A stretch of DNA of 64,000 nt from Chirona hameri (taxonomy: Eukaryota; Arthropoda; Thecostraca; Balanomorpha; Balanidae). Shown in pieces: positions 10,901 through 22,429 of the stretch (the stretch's first letter is position 1; the number at the start of each line of letters is the position of its first letter). The notes below the pieces were generated by a model that did not search any database, was not told where the DNA came from, and worked only from the letters and a program-made list of their open reading frames with translations. The DNA is taken from contig JAXIVJ010002696.1 in NCBI GenBank assembly GCA_036785665.1, positions 40,979 through 104,978 of the forward strand, in the 5' to 3' direction. Position numbers and translations under genes: made by a program.

Positions 10901-13900
10901 TAGCTAAATCAAGTTCCTTTGCCCTTTTAGCTGCTCTGACCTTTTTCTTAACTGAATTTCTTGCATTCTGGTAGGCCTTCTGATTTATATCTAGTGAAGA
11001 TCCCTTCAAAATGCCAAATGCACTTCTTTTAGCTTGTATAGCACTCCTTACTTCTGGGGTAAGCCAAACTGGATTGCCCTTGGTTCTGTTACGTTTGTGC
11101 CTGAGGGGTATATGCCGATTTTGAATTTGGCTTAATCTAGCTTTGAAAACATTCCAGGCCTCACATGCATCTAAACCTGCCAACTCAACGTTCCATTTTA
11201 TCTGTGCGATGTCATTTCTAATACCATCAAAATCAGCCCGGCTGAAGTTTGGAACCATAATAAGGTTATCTTTGGGCCTCATTTCTGATGAGATATTGAA
11301 TTTAACCATATTGTGATCACTGGTTCCTAGACCTGCACAAATACTTATGTCACTAACTAGATCACTGTTGTCTGAGAATACAAGGTCTAGAATGGAGCAA
11401 TGTCTGGTTGGCTCTGTTACAAACTGATGCATGAAAAGCTCCTCTTCAAAGATTTGCCTATACAACCTACTCATTTGTTTCCTCTGCTATGCTTTCGTAT
11501 CCTCTTAAGTTAAAATCTCCCATAATAAGACATTGAGCCCGAAAGTTCCTACGTATTTCCTCACAAATATCTTGGTCTGTTTCAGCTTGGGAGTTCCTTG
11601 GAAGATTCCCTGGTCTGTAAAATGCACCTATCCTCAACCTTCCTCTGTTTCCTGTACCAATTTTAATGTCAAGCCAGATTGATTCTACTTCTTTTACTTT
11701 ACTAGAATCATCAACTCTAGTAGTGCAGTACAAGCTATTTACATATACAAACACTCCGCCCCCTGCCACGATTCTCTGCAGTATGAGAACATGTTATACC
11801 CTTGTAACTCGAAATCCTGTAGCCTATCCCTATTATACCCCTCACTAACCCATGTCTCGGTTACACAAATGATATCAGGCTTTTCAAGGGCAACATAACA
11901 CTCAAACTCATAAAATTTAGACCTAATACTTTGGGCATTCAGCAACACACATGTGATCTTATACTTTGAGCTGACTCTACTAATTCTGAGGGAATTATGA
12001 TCTACTGTCCTATTCTGACATGAACTTCTACCAATGCTTACTTCCTGATGCCCTAGTACTAGCGTCCCTGACCCCCGACCCCCCCCCCCCCCCCCCTCCT
12101 ACCTAGTTTCCCTGAATGACACTTCTGTAGGCATCTCCCAAAGCCCTTGCCCCCTCATCCGATAAGTGAAGCCCATCCTTCATATAGTACCTATGCCACT
12201 CATAGAACTGATCCCATAAGTCTACATAACTAAGCCCCATAGCTGAACATAAGTTCTGAACTGAGCTGTTCACAGACAGAGCTCTCGAGTACCACTCCTC
12301 ACTGGCTCCACAGCGAGGGAGGATGCCAGTCACAATGACTGGTTTCCTGGACTCCTTCAACCTCTGCAGCAGGCTCCGGTACTCCGCTACTATTCTCACA
12401 CCTCTCATGCAGAGCAGCATGAGAGGTCACAGGTGCTGGCATCAACAGCATGTCCAGTGTCAAGTCAGTACAGTTGGGAGACGTTTTTAGAATCACCTTG
12501 TGCAATACTTGGATTTGTGTTCCTGTTTAAAAATGAAAGCATATGAAGCTTCAACTGACATAATTATCATCTCAATATAGCACGGCATACATTGAATAAT
12601 GGTAAGGCAAAGTTAGCAGACAAAACAATACGTAGCTTTTACTCACCCAGGAAGGACAGAACCAGCACAGTGATCACCACACAGAAGTAGAAGAATGACT
12701 GCTTCCCAATGGCCTCCAAGAATCTGGACTTGAACAAGCTGTTCCATCTGCAATTAGACAAAGTGAAATAATGTTGTTAGTACCCCAATATGTGGCATCT
12801 GATAATCATGAACTGCATAACTGATACTCTTCCAGATCAACAAAGGACTGCACACTGTTGCTATTTGATGTCAGAGCGTTCATAACCTAATAACTTCCAA
12901 ATTATGGGTGCTATATTGACAACTAAGGGCACAATCAAAAGGATTTGAGCTGGCACATCATGTCAATATTTAAAAAAAGTTGTCAATGATGGACCTAAGT
13001 TGTGAAAAACGGGAGTCAACAGAAAGTCGCTGGGATTAGTCATTTGGTAACCATTTATTGGTTGCATTTTATATGGCATGAAATTCTCAAAAACTCTCCT
13101 AACATACATCCAAAAGCACATTTCCGTAATATTTCGCCAGCAATGGCCAACAAAATGACGTCACGAGTTAGGGAGCCATGAGGCAGTCAGGTACTTAGGG
13201 AGCCATAAGTCAGTCAAAAATACAGATATTGCTTCGAAATTTGGTTTGGATATCTTCCATATTTATTTCTCTGTGTATTCCGCTTTTGTAATATCTTCAA
13301 CAAAACAAAAATTGTGGAAATTTTCCCGAAACAAAACAAATTTGTTTTGAATTTTTTAAAAGTAAAAAAATAATAATAATCCGAGATAGCCATTTTTAAA
13401 GAAAATGCAACTTCCTTTCTTTTGACGTTTTTCATTTGCAATTTTCTTCAAAACTCAATGTTCTACGGTTTTTCAAACATTTGTTTTTCCACCAAAAATG
13501 ACATGACATGACGTCATTAAAACGTCATTGTCTCCCAACGTACTATATCATTTTTTTTAGAAGACGTATAATTGATGTAGCTAAAGGTGCTGTAAGTTTT
13601 ACGTCAATATCTATCATGATTTTCAAGCTATTGAGAAAATCCAGGAGGGGGGGGGGGGGTTAAGTCTAAGCTGCGCATTATATGTGTATTAGCGCGGTTT
13701 CCGTCGTGCACTAAACCACTGCATGACATTGACGCAACGTCTGGCCCATTCAACGGAAATGCCAGGCCTGCATTATCACGCTCGTAAATAATCACGGCAT
13801 TATACAAATGTGTTTCCATAAATTTGATAATTAGACCTAACTCATGAACCTTAGCCATCCCAAATTTAGGGGGAGGGGGCACTTTGATGAGTTCCCCCTT

Positions 13901-16900
13901 GCAAATTCAAGGGGAGAAGGCACGGTGCCCCCCCCCCCCCCCCCCCCGTTCCGCCGCCTATGGTGGCGGGTGCAGCGGCCGAGCCATGCCCCGCGCGGCT
14001 GGTAACGCTTTACCAAATTTGTGCTAAATATTAATCGGGCAAAAAGTGGCACTATATATTGTGGATATGCAATAAGGACACAAGTATGAAGGTGTTCTAT
14101 ATGTTCTTAACCGTAGCATTCTTTAGCATTCATTTTCCGAGATTGTCAAAAATGACATTATTATTGTTTGTCAGCAATAAAGGCGCAAAATATATTTTGT
14201 TCGCTTGCTATGAAGGACAATTTTTTTTTTCTCAGAATTTATCCTCACATGAAATAACATGAAGTGGGCTTTCATTTCATGCCAAAAATTATATAGTTTG
14301 GTGATAAACAACACACATTAGACAAGCTCCAAAATCGGCAAACTCATTGGTCCATAGGCCCTGTTCACGAACTTTTCAGAACCCGTGAGTTGAAGGCATC
14401 ACAAATCCAATTCGAAAGACGTCTATATGACTGCTGATTCCCGGGCACATGAACATTTCTCTGTGAGAAAAAGTATATTGTAACTCAAAATTTGATCCAG
14501 CCAAAAGGGGGTTTTGGCCGCTCTGAAACCAAATAGCAACAGTGTGGACTGGTGGAACTTTTGTAAAAGGCTTCTAACAATAAGTAAGCTAACAACAAAC
14601 TAAGCATACATTGTAGGTGAGCTTTTTACATCTTACAGTCTCAAAAGATGTGCCATTAAGTAGTGGAAACACGTCAGAAAGAGAGATCACTTCATTTTCC
14701 TATGAAGCAAGTAATATTGAGAAACATTCAAAGTAATGCTACCAGTGACTACACTTGTACTTGTACTTATAATACGGAACTATAAGGAGGACTAGATGCC
14801 TTAGGGTGGACCGAAATGTAACAAATATCTCCGATACAACGGGAACCGTGTTTTTCCCATTGCTCCTTGCGAGAGCTTTCAAAATGGTGCGGCAATCGAT
14901 ATTTTGAATAATATTTCCTTTGCCGAAAATGGATTGAAGTTCGGCTGATTTTAGGAAAATTAACGATTGTTTATCATTTTGGCTACTTATTTACGGGTTG
15001 CAATTTCCAGTGCAATGCACTGAATGTGTTGCTTTCTGCGTAGACAAGCATCGATAACCGCATTGGGAAGTGTATCGACATCCAACCCTACAGACAGACT
15101 AAGATCGTGCCATATGTCATAGGACCTATATACCACCAGGACCGGGTGACATCACCGGATCATCCCTCCCCCTGTAATGGCGAGGGTTAATGCATATTAT
15201 GGCGGCATTAAGAGGATCCCTAACCATCTGTAGAAGTCGTCATCAATAGACGTGAACTCTCTGAATGAGATAGAGGACGCTACGCCAAGCCGTGAGGGCC
15301 CTCTACGAAAAATGTGAGGCCGGTAGGCCTCTTTAATTCAGAAGGCCCTGTATGAGTTTGAGAGAAGCTCAAACTCTTTGAAAGCATCCTTTACTGGTCT
15401 GATATGGCCCTTACCAGGCCTGAGAGGGCAGTAAGGGCTCTGGGCCCAATCTCGGCCTATCAGAGACCTGAGAGGGTCGTCGGTCGACCTGAGAGGGTCC
15501 TTCAGGCTTGAGGATGCCTTTTACCAGGCATAGGTATGGGACTCTTGGACGATCTGATGGGGCCTCTGTCGGCCTGAGAAAGCGCGCGACTGATCTGAGA
15601 GGACGTTTGCCTGCCTGAGAGGGGTTCGTAGCATATGCCAGTCTGAGAGGATTATCGGTCAGTCTGCACGTGCCCTCAGACGGTCTAAGATGGCCCTCGT
15701 CCGGTATGATAGGGTATCTAAGGCGTAGTGTTGTCCTAGGCCAGTCTGGGAATATCTTTGCCAGGCCTGAGAGGACACTTGCCAGGCCTGCAAGGGTCCT
15801 CGTCAGGCCTGATAGGGCCTGCTCAGACCTGAAAGGGCCTGGTCAGACCTGAAAGGGCCTGTTGATGCTAACGAGGGCCGTAGGGCCGTATGCTAGTCTG
15901 AGAAGGCCTTTGCCAGACCTCAGAGGATCCTGCCGGTCTGAGCGGGCCTTCGGGGAACCAGAAAACAAGATACTCAGGGCACTGGGCATCGCAAAGGGCA
16001 GGACAGAGCAGTGCAGGGCACAGGGCAGGGCACAGGGCAGGGCAGGGCAGAGCACAGATCAGCGCACAAGGCAGGACACAAGACAGGACAGGGTACGGGA
16101 CACACCGCACAGGACACAGCACAAAGGGCAGGGCACAGGTCAGCACACAGGGCAGATCACAGGTCATTGCACAGGACAGGGCACAGGGCAAGGCACAGGG
16201 CAGGGCACAGGGCAGGGCACAGGGCAGGGCACAGGGCAGGGCACAGGGCAGGGCACAGGACAGGGCACAGGGCAGGGCACAGGGCAGGGCACAGGGCAGG
16301 GCACAGGGCAGGGCACAGGGCAGGGCACAGGGCAGGGCACAGGGCAGGGCACAGGGCAGGGCACAGGGCAGGGCACAGGGCAGGGCACAGGGCAGGGCAC
16401 GGGGCAGGGCACGGGGCAGGGCACGGGGCAGGGCACGGGGCAGGGCACGGGGCAGGGCACGGGGCAGGGCACGGGGCAGGGCACGGGGCAGGGCACGGGG
16501 CAGGGCACGGGACAGGGCACAGAACAGGGCACAGGGCAGGGCACAGGGCAGGGCACAGGGCAGGGCACAGGGCAGGGCACAGGGCAGGGCACAGGGCAGG
16601 GCACAGGGCAGGGCACAGGGCAGGGCACAGGGCAGGGCACAGGGCAGGGCACAGGGCAGGGCACAGGGCAGGGCACAGGGCAGGGCACAGGGCAGGGCAC
16701 AGGGCAGGGCACAGGGCAGGGCACAGGGCAGGGCACAGGGCAGGGCACAGGGCAGGGCAGGGCACAGGGCAGGGCACAGGGCAGGGCACAGGGCAGGGCA
16801 CAGGGCAGGGCACAGGGCAGGGCACAGGGCAGGGCACAGGGCAGGGCACAGGGCAGGGCACAGGGCAGGGCACAGGGCAGGGCACAGGGCAGGGCACAGG

Positions 16901-19900
16901 GCAGGGCACAGGACAGGGCACATGGAAGGGCAGGATACAGAGCAGGATACAGAGCAGGGCACAGGGCAGGGCACAGGGCAGGGCACAGGACAGGGCACAG
17001 GACAGGGCACAGGGCAGGGCACAGGGCAGGGCACAGGGCAGGGCACAGGGCAGGGCACAGGGCAGGGCACAGGGCAGGGCACAGGGCAGGGCACATGGCA
17101 GGGCACAGGGCAGGGCACAGGGCAGGGCACAGGGCAGGGCACAGGGCAGGGCACGGGGCAGGGCACGGGGCAGGGCACGGGGGCACGGGGCAGGGCACGG
17201 GGCAGGGCACGGGGCAGGGCACGGGGCAGGGCACGGGACAGGGCACAGAACAGGGCACAGGGCAGGGCACAGGGCAGGGCACAGGGCAGGACACAGGGCA
17301 GGGCACAGGGCAGGGCACAGGGCAGGGCACAGGGCAGGGCACAGGGCAGGGCACAGGGCAGGGCACAGGGCAGGGCACAGGGCAGGGCACAGGGCAGGGC
17401 ACAGGGCAGGGCACAGGGCAGGGCACAGGGCAGGGCACAGGGCAGGGCACAGGGCAGGGCACAGGGCAGGGCACAGGGCAGGGCACAGGGCAGGGCACAG
17501 GGCAGGGCACAGGGCAGGGCACAGGGCAGGGCACAGGGCAGGGCACAGGGCAGGGCACAGGGCAGGGCACAGGGCAGGGCACAGGGCAGGGCACAGGGCA
17601 GGGCACAGGACAGGGCACATGGAAGGGCAGGATACAGAGCAGGATACAGAGCAGGGCACAGGGCAGGGCACAGGGCAGGGCACAGGGCAGGGCACAGGGC
17701 AGGGCACAGGGCAGGGCACAGGGCAGGGCACAGGGCAGGGCACAGGGCAGGGCACAGGGCAGGGCACAGGGCAGGGCACAGGGCAGGGCACAGGGCAGGG
17801 CACAGGGCAGGGCACAGGGCAGGGCACAGGGCAGGGCACAGGGCAGGGCACAGGGCAGGGCACAGGGCAGGGCACAGGGCAGGGCACAGGGCAGGGCACA
17901 GGGCAGGGCACAGGGCAGGGCACAGGGCAGGGCACAGGGCAGGGCACAGGGCAGGGCACAGGGCAGGGCAAGGCAGGGCACAGGGCAGGGCACAGGGCAG
18001 GGCACAGGACAGGGCACATGGAAGGGCAGGATACAGAGCAGGGCACAAGGCACAGGATAGGACACAGGACAGCCCAGTCCTGGTGGTGTATAGGTCCTAT
18101 GATATATGGCACGATCTTAGTCTGTCTGTAGGGTTGGATGTCAACACACTTCCCAATGTGGGTATCGATGCTTTTCTACGCAGAAAGCAACAAATTCAGC
18201 GCATTGCACTGGAAATTGCAACCAGTAAATAAGAAGCCAAAATGAGAAGAAAAAATCACTGAATTGGCTAAAATCAGCCGAACTTCAATCCATTTTCGGC
18301 AAATGAAATATTATTCAAAATATCGATTGCCGCACCGTTTTGGAAAGCTCTCGCAAGGAGCAGTGGGGAAAACACGGTTCCCGTTGTATCGGAGATATTT
18401 ATTACATTTCGGTCCACCCTATAGATACCTGTCTTGCCCGCTCTTTACATCTCTTGATTGTTTGTATGCCTCAGTGGATAATTCAAAAGGGTGCGCTTTC
18501 TTTGAACATGTTTGGCTTCAGTATTTTGTCGCCTATCCTGGCTCATCGTACATGATGCCCGCCCAGTAGTGGTCCGGGCGGTTCTTGAATAGGTTCGTCG
18601 TGGCTGATGAAGCGACGTGTTCCGGAAGTGCGTTCCAGTCGTTCACTGCTCTGATAGACCAGAAGTTCCGTCTCACTCTGGTCTGCGCTTGCGGTTTGGC
18701 AACCTTCAGGGAGTGTCCTCGTGTGATCGCCGACGGCGGGTCCTGGAAGAAATTCTGCTTGTCGAGTTCGATGCGGCCATTCATCAGCTGGTGGATCAGA
18801 ATGAGGTCGCCGCGCCGTCTTCTGTACTGCAGAGACGGCAGGCGCAGGGCTCTCGGTCGGTCCTCGTACGGAAGCGGCCTGATTGGTCGAACCAGCTTGG
18901 TCGCCTGCCGTTGTACTCGCTCCACCAGTCTGACGTCTTGAGCGTTGAACGGGCCCCAGACAGCGTTCCCATATTCTAGCAGCGGTCTGACCAGGGTCTT
19001 GAAGAGCAGCGGGAGCGTCTGCTGGTCGATGTGCTCAAACGAGCGCCGGATTGTGCCGAGGACTCGGTTTGCCTTTGCGATCGCCGCGAGGTGTCTACGA
19101 TGACTCTCAAGTCCTTCTCGTCCTCCACTTGGGAGTCATCGTGGACTGGCCTCCTAACATGGAGTAAGTTTGGCGAACGTTCCTCGGCCCGAGATGCATC
19201 GTCTTGCACTTGGTCATGTTAAATGGCATCTGCCACACTCCAGACCATTTGCCGACTGCGTCGAGGTCCTGCTGAAGCATTTAGATTAGCCACATAATGA
19301 CATACAGCTTCCTTCTGTCAGCCTGTCACAACCAACTGAAGTCTTATTGCACTGCTCAGTTCTCAGTCACAACAAACAAAGAGTATGTCACCCATTGTGC
19401 ACATACAGGCAGAGTGTCTGACCAATCTTCTAGACAGCAATAGTATGGGCGTATATTAATATAAACTTGGGTCATAGTCTCAACATTTCTGGCCCATTAA
19501 TTTACCACAAGCATGACCTTCTTTGATGATGCCAGTACCAGCTCATGATCATCAGCCAGTTTCCATAAATAGCAAGAGTGCAAGTAACAGTGATTGCCAA
19601 GTAACACTGAACAGTGAAATGTGTAAAACCAAATATTCTAGGCTTCGCTGATATTGAGGTGTCAGATGACAAGGCTTTCGTGACATTCATGCACCTACCT
19701 GAGCCTGGTGATGATGATTAGGGCTTTAGGGTGCCACAGCTACTGGGTTATATGACACCCATAACTGAGTCTGCCAACCCATCTATGTACATAAGTGAAC
19801 TTCAATAAATGGTTGCATGATTCCCATAGTGATCACACACATGATCAAGCTTAGCTTGTTGACATGACATGACATGACTGACAGACGACATTATGCATGA

Positions 19901-20045
19901 TGGTTTTTCTAATCAGATATTTTTGCATATGGTAACCAGCACAGATAACCCACCTTTTGGGAGAGATGAATGGCAGGAGAAGAAGCAGAACTGCAGCTAA
20001 TTCAGCATACAGAAATCCTGCTATGAGAGTCCAGTGGATGCTCAT
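7629..20045 (-). CDS. BCAP31: BAP31-like ER membrane protein (4 coding exons)
   Basis: Exons 20045-19954, 12747-12647, 8856-8706 and 7957-7629 join into 673 nt, which is 224 codons plus one extra base. The N-terminus MSIHWTLIAGFLYAEL, the ISPKRW loop, KSRFLEAIGKQ, the DAIREMKKYS segment, LFRAQRNFYISGF and the C-terminal coiled coil to GKLQRQL all follow the BAP31 order. BAP31 is a three-pass ER protein that sorts membrane cargo and takes part in ER quality control and apoptosis signalling. The end KKAD resembles a dilysine-type ER retrieval signal but is not canonical. Exon 4 changes frame at 7910-7912, see findings. Introns are 7206, 3790 and 748 bp and carry most of the mobile DNA in this part of the window. 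Confidence 0.92.
7958..8592. repeat. 81-bp minisatellite beginning at the BAP31 exon-4 acceptor
   Basis: Seven or eight copies of an 81-bp unit, plus one 56-bp copy at 8039-8094 and a partial copy at 8582. On the gene strand each unit ends in a pyrimidine tract followed by CTCTGCAG, the same bases that form the real acceptor of exon 4. The + strand is open throughout only because the unit is a multiple of 3. Confidence 0.93.
8706..8856 (-). CDS. BCAP31: BAP31 exon 3
   Basis: The acceptor is GTTGCAG|AC and the donor is TTCCT|GTAAGT. It encodes DAIREMKKYSGE to the third membrane segment, ISGFALFLFL. Confidence 0.92.
8952..9085. repeat. (CCCCCA)n microsatellite and C run
   Basis: A hexanucleotide array with shorter variants on its left and a C run on its right. 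It abuts the 3' side of the CR1-like LINE, whose family often ends in short tandem repeats rather than poly(A), so it could be the element's tail. That link is inference. Confidence 0.9.
9138..11948 (-). CDS. LINE endonuclease-reverse transcriptase (two frame breaks)
   Basis: The N-terminal part (11948 to about 11470) is an exonuclease-endonuclease-phosphatase domain with LLNAQSIRSK, ICVTETW and MGDFNL, and SDHNMVKF follows in the next frame. The RT has LDFSKAFDKVPH, GVPQGSVLGPLLF and FADDLKV, followed by the thumb and the C-terminal PYEDRLKKLGMFSLRYRR region typical of CR1-group elements. The frame changes near 11770 and again near 11470, so the ORF is broken there. It nicks target DNA and reverse transcribes its RNA by target-primed reverse transcription. 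Confidence 0.88.
12103..12505 (-). CDS. LINE ORF1-type SGNH/esterase-like fragment
   Basis: Two overlapping frames read MLLMPAPVTS, then RLKESRKPVIVTGILPR, SALSVNSSVQNLC and MKDGLHLSDEGARALG. The DGLHLSDEG block is the catalytic Asp/His block of SGNH hydrolases. Some CR1 elements carry an esterase domain in ORF1. The start region is missing or frameshifted, so this is a partial ORF. Confidence 0.65.
12647..12747 (-). CDS. BCAP31: BAP31 exon 2
   Basis: The acceptor is AATTGCAG|A and the donor is TTCCTGG|GTGAGT. It encodes WNSLFKSRFLEAIGKQ and the second transmembrane helix, FYFCVVITVLVLSFLG. Confidence 0.92.
13190..13663. mobile_element. MITE-like repeat ending in poly-G and TTAA
   Basis: AGCCATAAGTCAGTCAAAAA near 13200, the following AT-rich body and the end GAGAAAATC..GGGG..TTAA (13632-13663) recur at 24327-24827 and in 63138-63714. 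The left end is not clear. It belongs to the TTAA-flanked poly-G family described at 23937. Confidence 0.65.
13664..14803. other. BAP31 intron 1, unclassified
   Basis: A C run lies at 13929-13947. The rest is AT-rich sequence without a recognisable gene or repeat border. Confidence 0.4.
15280..15960. repeat. degenerate CCTGAGAGGGTCCT-type array
   Basis: Irregularly spaced copies of AGGCCTGAGAGGGTCCT and close variants, about every 25-45 bp. The complement of this motif makes up the array at 36970-37530, so the two loci carry the same minisatellite family in opposite orientation. Confidence 0.75.
15985..18055. repeat. 12-bp satellite (GGGCACAGGGCA)n
   Basis: More than 160 copies of a 12-bp unit, with higher-order blocks: ACGGGG variants form runs at 16400-16510 and 17150-17240, and a longer GGACAGGGCACATGGAAGGG block recurs at about 16910, 17610 and 18010. 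All six frames are open over parts of it (GTGQ, GRAQ, AGHR and others), an artefact of unit length. Confidence 0.97.
18533..19290 (-). pseudogene. 5'-truncated CR1-like LINE fragment
   Basis: The - strand reads KCKTMHLGPRN, then in a shifted frame the thumb region, then ERVQRQATKLVRP, PYEDRPRALRLPSLQYRRRR, SIRAVNDWNALPEHV and the stop at 18533. This is the C-terminal third of a CR1-group reverse transcriptase with frameshifts. It lies in BAP31 intron 1 next to the foldback element. Confidence 0.82.
19291..19953. other. BAP31 intron 1, nothing recognised
   Basis: Mixed sequence with no coding or repeat signal that I can support. Confidence 0.4.
19954..20045 (-). CDS. BCAP31: BAP31 exon 1 (start codon)
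   Basis: ATG at 20045-20043 opens MSIHWTLIAGFLYAELAAVL, the first transmembrane helix, and runs to ISPKR. The donor is CAAAAG|GTGGGT, leaving AG of an Arg codon. Confidence 0.92.
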
Positions 20046-20517
20046 GACTGTCTGTTTGCTCCTGCCTCAGATGTCTGGTGGGAAGAAGGTAATACTTGCT
20101 TAGAAAGTGAACACAGCAAAACAACAACATGCAAACAAAATAATGCACCAATTGGAGTGGTACAAGATGTTCTGTCGGAAAAAACATCACATAAATATAA
20201 TATTTTATTGCATGCCCACACCACCAATAGCATGGAAAGTCCAGTATTTTGGCATTCAATAATGAGCATACAAAACATGCATAACTTAAGCCAGTTGTCA
20301 GGGAATATCTTCTCTCAAATTTGGCAATCAAATTTGGCAAGGTGATGTATGCTATTCAGTTGACCTAAAATCAAAAGATAGCACAAACTATTATAATGTC
20401 AGACATGTCAAAGTACCAGACCTTTCTGCATGAAACATCCAGTATCTTGGCATGCCTGGCATTATAGTAATTTAGGTAGGGTTAACAACCATAACCCAGG
20501 ACATGTTAAGACCTTTA

Positions 20518-20617
20518 ACTTTTCATGCTATCAAGGTGTAGATGATACACACTAAAACACCAATTTACCAGTGCCTTGGTGCATCAGGATTATCTACACC
20601 CTGATAGCATGAAAAGT
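20518..20617. repeat. 100-bp hairpin upstream of BAP31
   Basis: Arms CTTTTCATGCTATCAAGGTG and CACCCTGATAGCATGAAAAG, extended by TAGATGATA and its near-complement, enclose a loop of about 40 nt. Size and pairing could suit a small foldback element or a miRNA-like precursor. Sequence alone does not decide. Confidence 0.6.
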
Positions 20618-20738
20618 CCAATGTTTGAATGTTACCAATGATTTGATCTCTTTTTTACCCTACCTCAACCTACCTATACTAATACATGGCACTGGAACCA
20701 ATTATAAATGGACAACAGAGCAAGAGGTAGAAAGTAGG

Positions 20739-21308
20739 GTTGTATTCCGCTTTTGCACACCTTTTTATATGAAAATTGAATATTTTATACTAATTCTACA
20801 TGTCTGATTTCATTAGAACTGCACTCAAAACAGGGGCATTCTTAGTACTTACCTAACAATCATAATTTTTATCACCAGTCAATCGCCTCAGCCGACTGCA
20901 ATGAGACTCCTGTATGTAAACAATGTGGGCTGTTTTTGTGTGAAATGCGTCATATGTATCCAGTAAGGTCACATCGTGGTAGCTGCCAACCTTCGGTCTC
21001 AAATACAAGTCCTGCGCTCCACCAGGAACGGAGGTTTAGTGAGAGCGTGACATGGTTTAGTGGTCGACCAGATACATATGAAGTCATATTTAGCCTTAGT
21101 ATCTGACACATTTCTGCGCCCACGTTGTTTACATTCAGAGTTGTTGCGGGTGGTCGGCTGAGGCTATTGACAGGTGATAAAAATCATTAGTCAGGTAAGT
21201 ACTGAGAATATCCCTGTTTTGAGCGCAGTTCTGATGAAATCAGATGTGTAGAATTAGTTAACAATATTCAATTTGCCTACATAAAGGTGTAGAAAAGCGG
21301 AATATCGC
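20739..21308. mobile_element. MULE-like MITE with 10-bp target duplication
   Basis: Long inverted arms of about 230 bp (20739-20975 and 21065-21308) share TATTCCGCTTTT near the tips, a GTAAATAATG-like stretch, and CAGCCGAC inward. The exact direct repeat AGAAAGTAGG flanks the element at 20729-20738 and 21309-21318. Long TIRs with a 9-10-bp duplication are the hallmark of Mutator-like elements. No transposase is present. Confidence 0.72.
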
Positions 21309-21318
21309 AGAAAGTAGG

Positions 21319-22429
21319 TCTGGGTACATGCCAGTGCCACCACAAAGCTGCTTACTTTCCCAAAATTCTAAGCACTATCAGCTTCGGCCTTGTAAACCAA
21401 CATTTTGTATAGACAATCTCAAAATTTGCAAACTCACTACCTACCTACCAAGTTGTGAAATTGAAATCAAGGCGCTAGAAGTAATAATTTGTATCTTACT
21501 GTCACCTTGCAAAGATGAGCGCTACCTTGATCCACAGTCGCTTGCAAGGTTCTCCCCACGGTTCAGCCAAGACCAAGTGATTTACATTTATTACCTACCT
21601 GAACAAAGCCAGTCTTCCAAAAGATGACGTGTGGATACCTCACCTGAGATTACTCAAGGCTCACCCTGACTCAAGGCCGTATAAGCAAGGCCCTATAAGA
21701 AGGTAGCGTCACCAGGCGATTTGTTTACATTCTGCACCGACCGCTGTGTGACGTCACTGGGCGTCTCTTCGCCCGTATCCCGCTTGTGGAGCCAAGTATC
21801 GGTCGGCCGCCAAATCTAGTTCGTGGGATGTAATTTGGTGTGGTACATCCGTACTTCAACAAACTGTCATCATTCGATATCTGTGATAATTTTTTTACGA
21901 ATCATCAAGCTACGGTTCATTTAATCAGCTGTCCATATTCCGACACAAGAAGAGCGAATATGTATTTTGCAACACTGCTCAAGGTGGCCGGCACGTCTCA
22001 CATAGTTTCTCGACGGGTTGTGACACCCCTCCGAGTGTCATGACAGACTGGGATCCTTCTCAGACAGACGGGGTGTGTTTAGTTACGGTAAACAGAGCTT
22101 GTGTCAAGACAGCAGCAGACAGCAGCAGGGCAGAGTGCGGCTCTCGCCTCCGCTCTCAGTGGCACACAGCGGCAGACAGGCAGGTCAGAGTTCCGCTCTC
22201 GCCCTCCACCCCCACCGGACAGCGGCACACATCGGCACAAAGCAACATACTGTGGCACACACGGTACGGCATTGTCGTTCTCGCCCCCCTACCTCGATGC
22301 CAGCAGCGGCAGACCAGACAGGCGAGAGTGCCAATCTCGCCACATCCTTCGGCGGCGGACAGCGACATGCCAGAATACAACTCTCGTTCGTTCGTTCGTT
22401 ACTCCCTCCGGCTCGCATCCCGGGTGTAG
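21319..22429. other. intergenic, dispersed repeat pieces
   Basis: CAAGGCCGTATAAG and GGTAGCGTCACC (21670-21715), followed by TGACGTCA, resemble segments near 26185-26410, 38025 and 56080, so a short dispersed repeat family is present. No gene is seen. Confidence 0.5.

Larger units (their letters stand above)
9090..12510 (-). mobile_element. CR1-like non-LTR retrotransposon in BAP31 intron 2
   Basis: Reading leftwards the element has an SGNH-type ORF (12505-12103), an endonuclease region and a reverse transcriptase ORF ending at 9138. It lies wholly between BAP31 exons 2 and 3, in the same orientation as the gene. The RT frame is 778 codons without a stop and only two frame breaks are seen upstream, so insertion is recent. 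A C run at 12080-12096 separates the two ORFs. Confidence 0.88.
14804..18419. mobile_element. 3.6-kb long-inverted-repeat element with satellite core
   Basis: Arms of about 330 bp (14804-15135 and 18080-18419) are inverted copies of each other, with some indels. The tips are GGGTGGACCGAAATGTAA and its complement. A TA dinucleotide flanks both tips (14802-14803 and 18420-18421), as for Tc1/mariner-type insertion. The core is a degenerate GAGAGG-rich array and a 12-bp satellite, with no transposase. It sits in BAP31 intron 1. A non-autonomous foldback element is the best description. Confidence 0.8.

Noticed and set aside
15862..18232. Six very long frames of 430-730 codons
   Set aside because: All come from the 12-bp satellite without stops.
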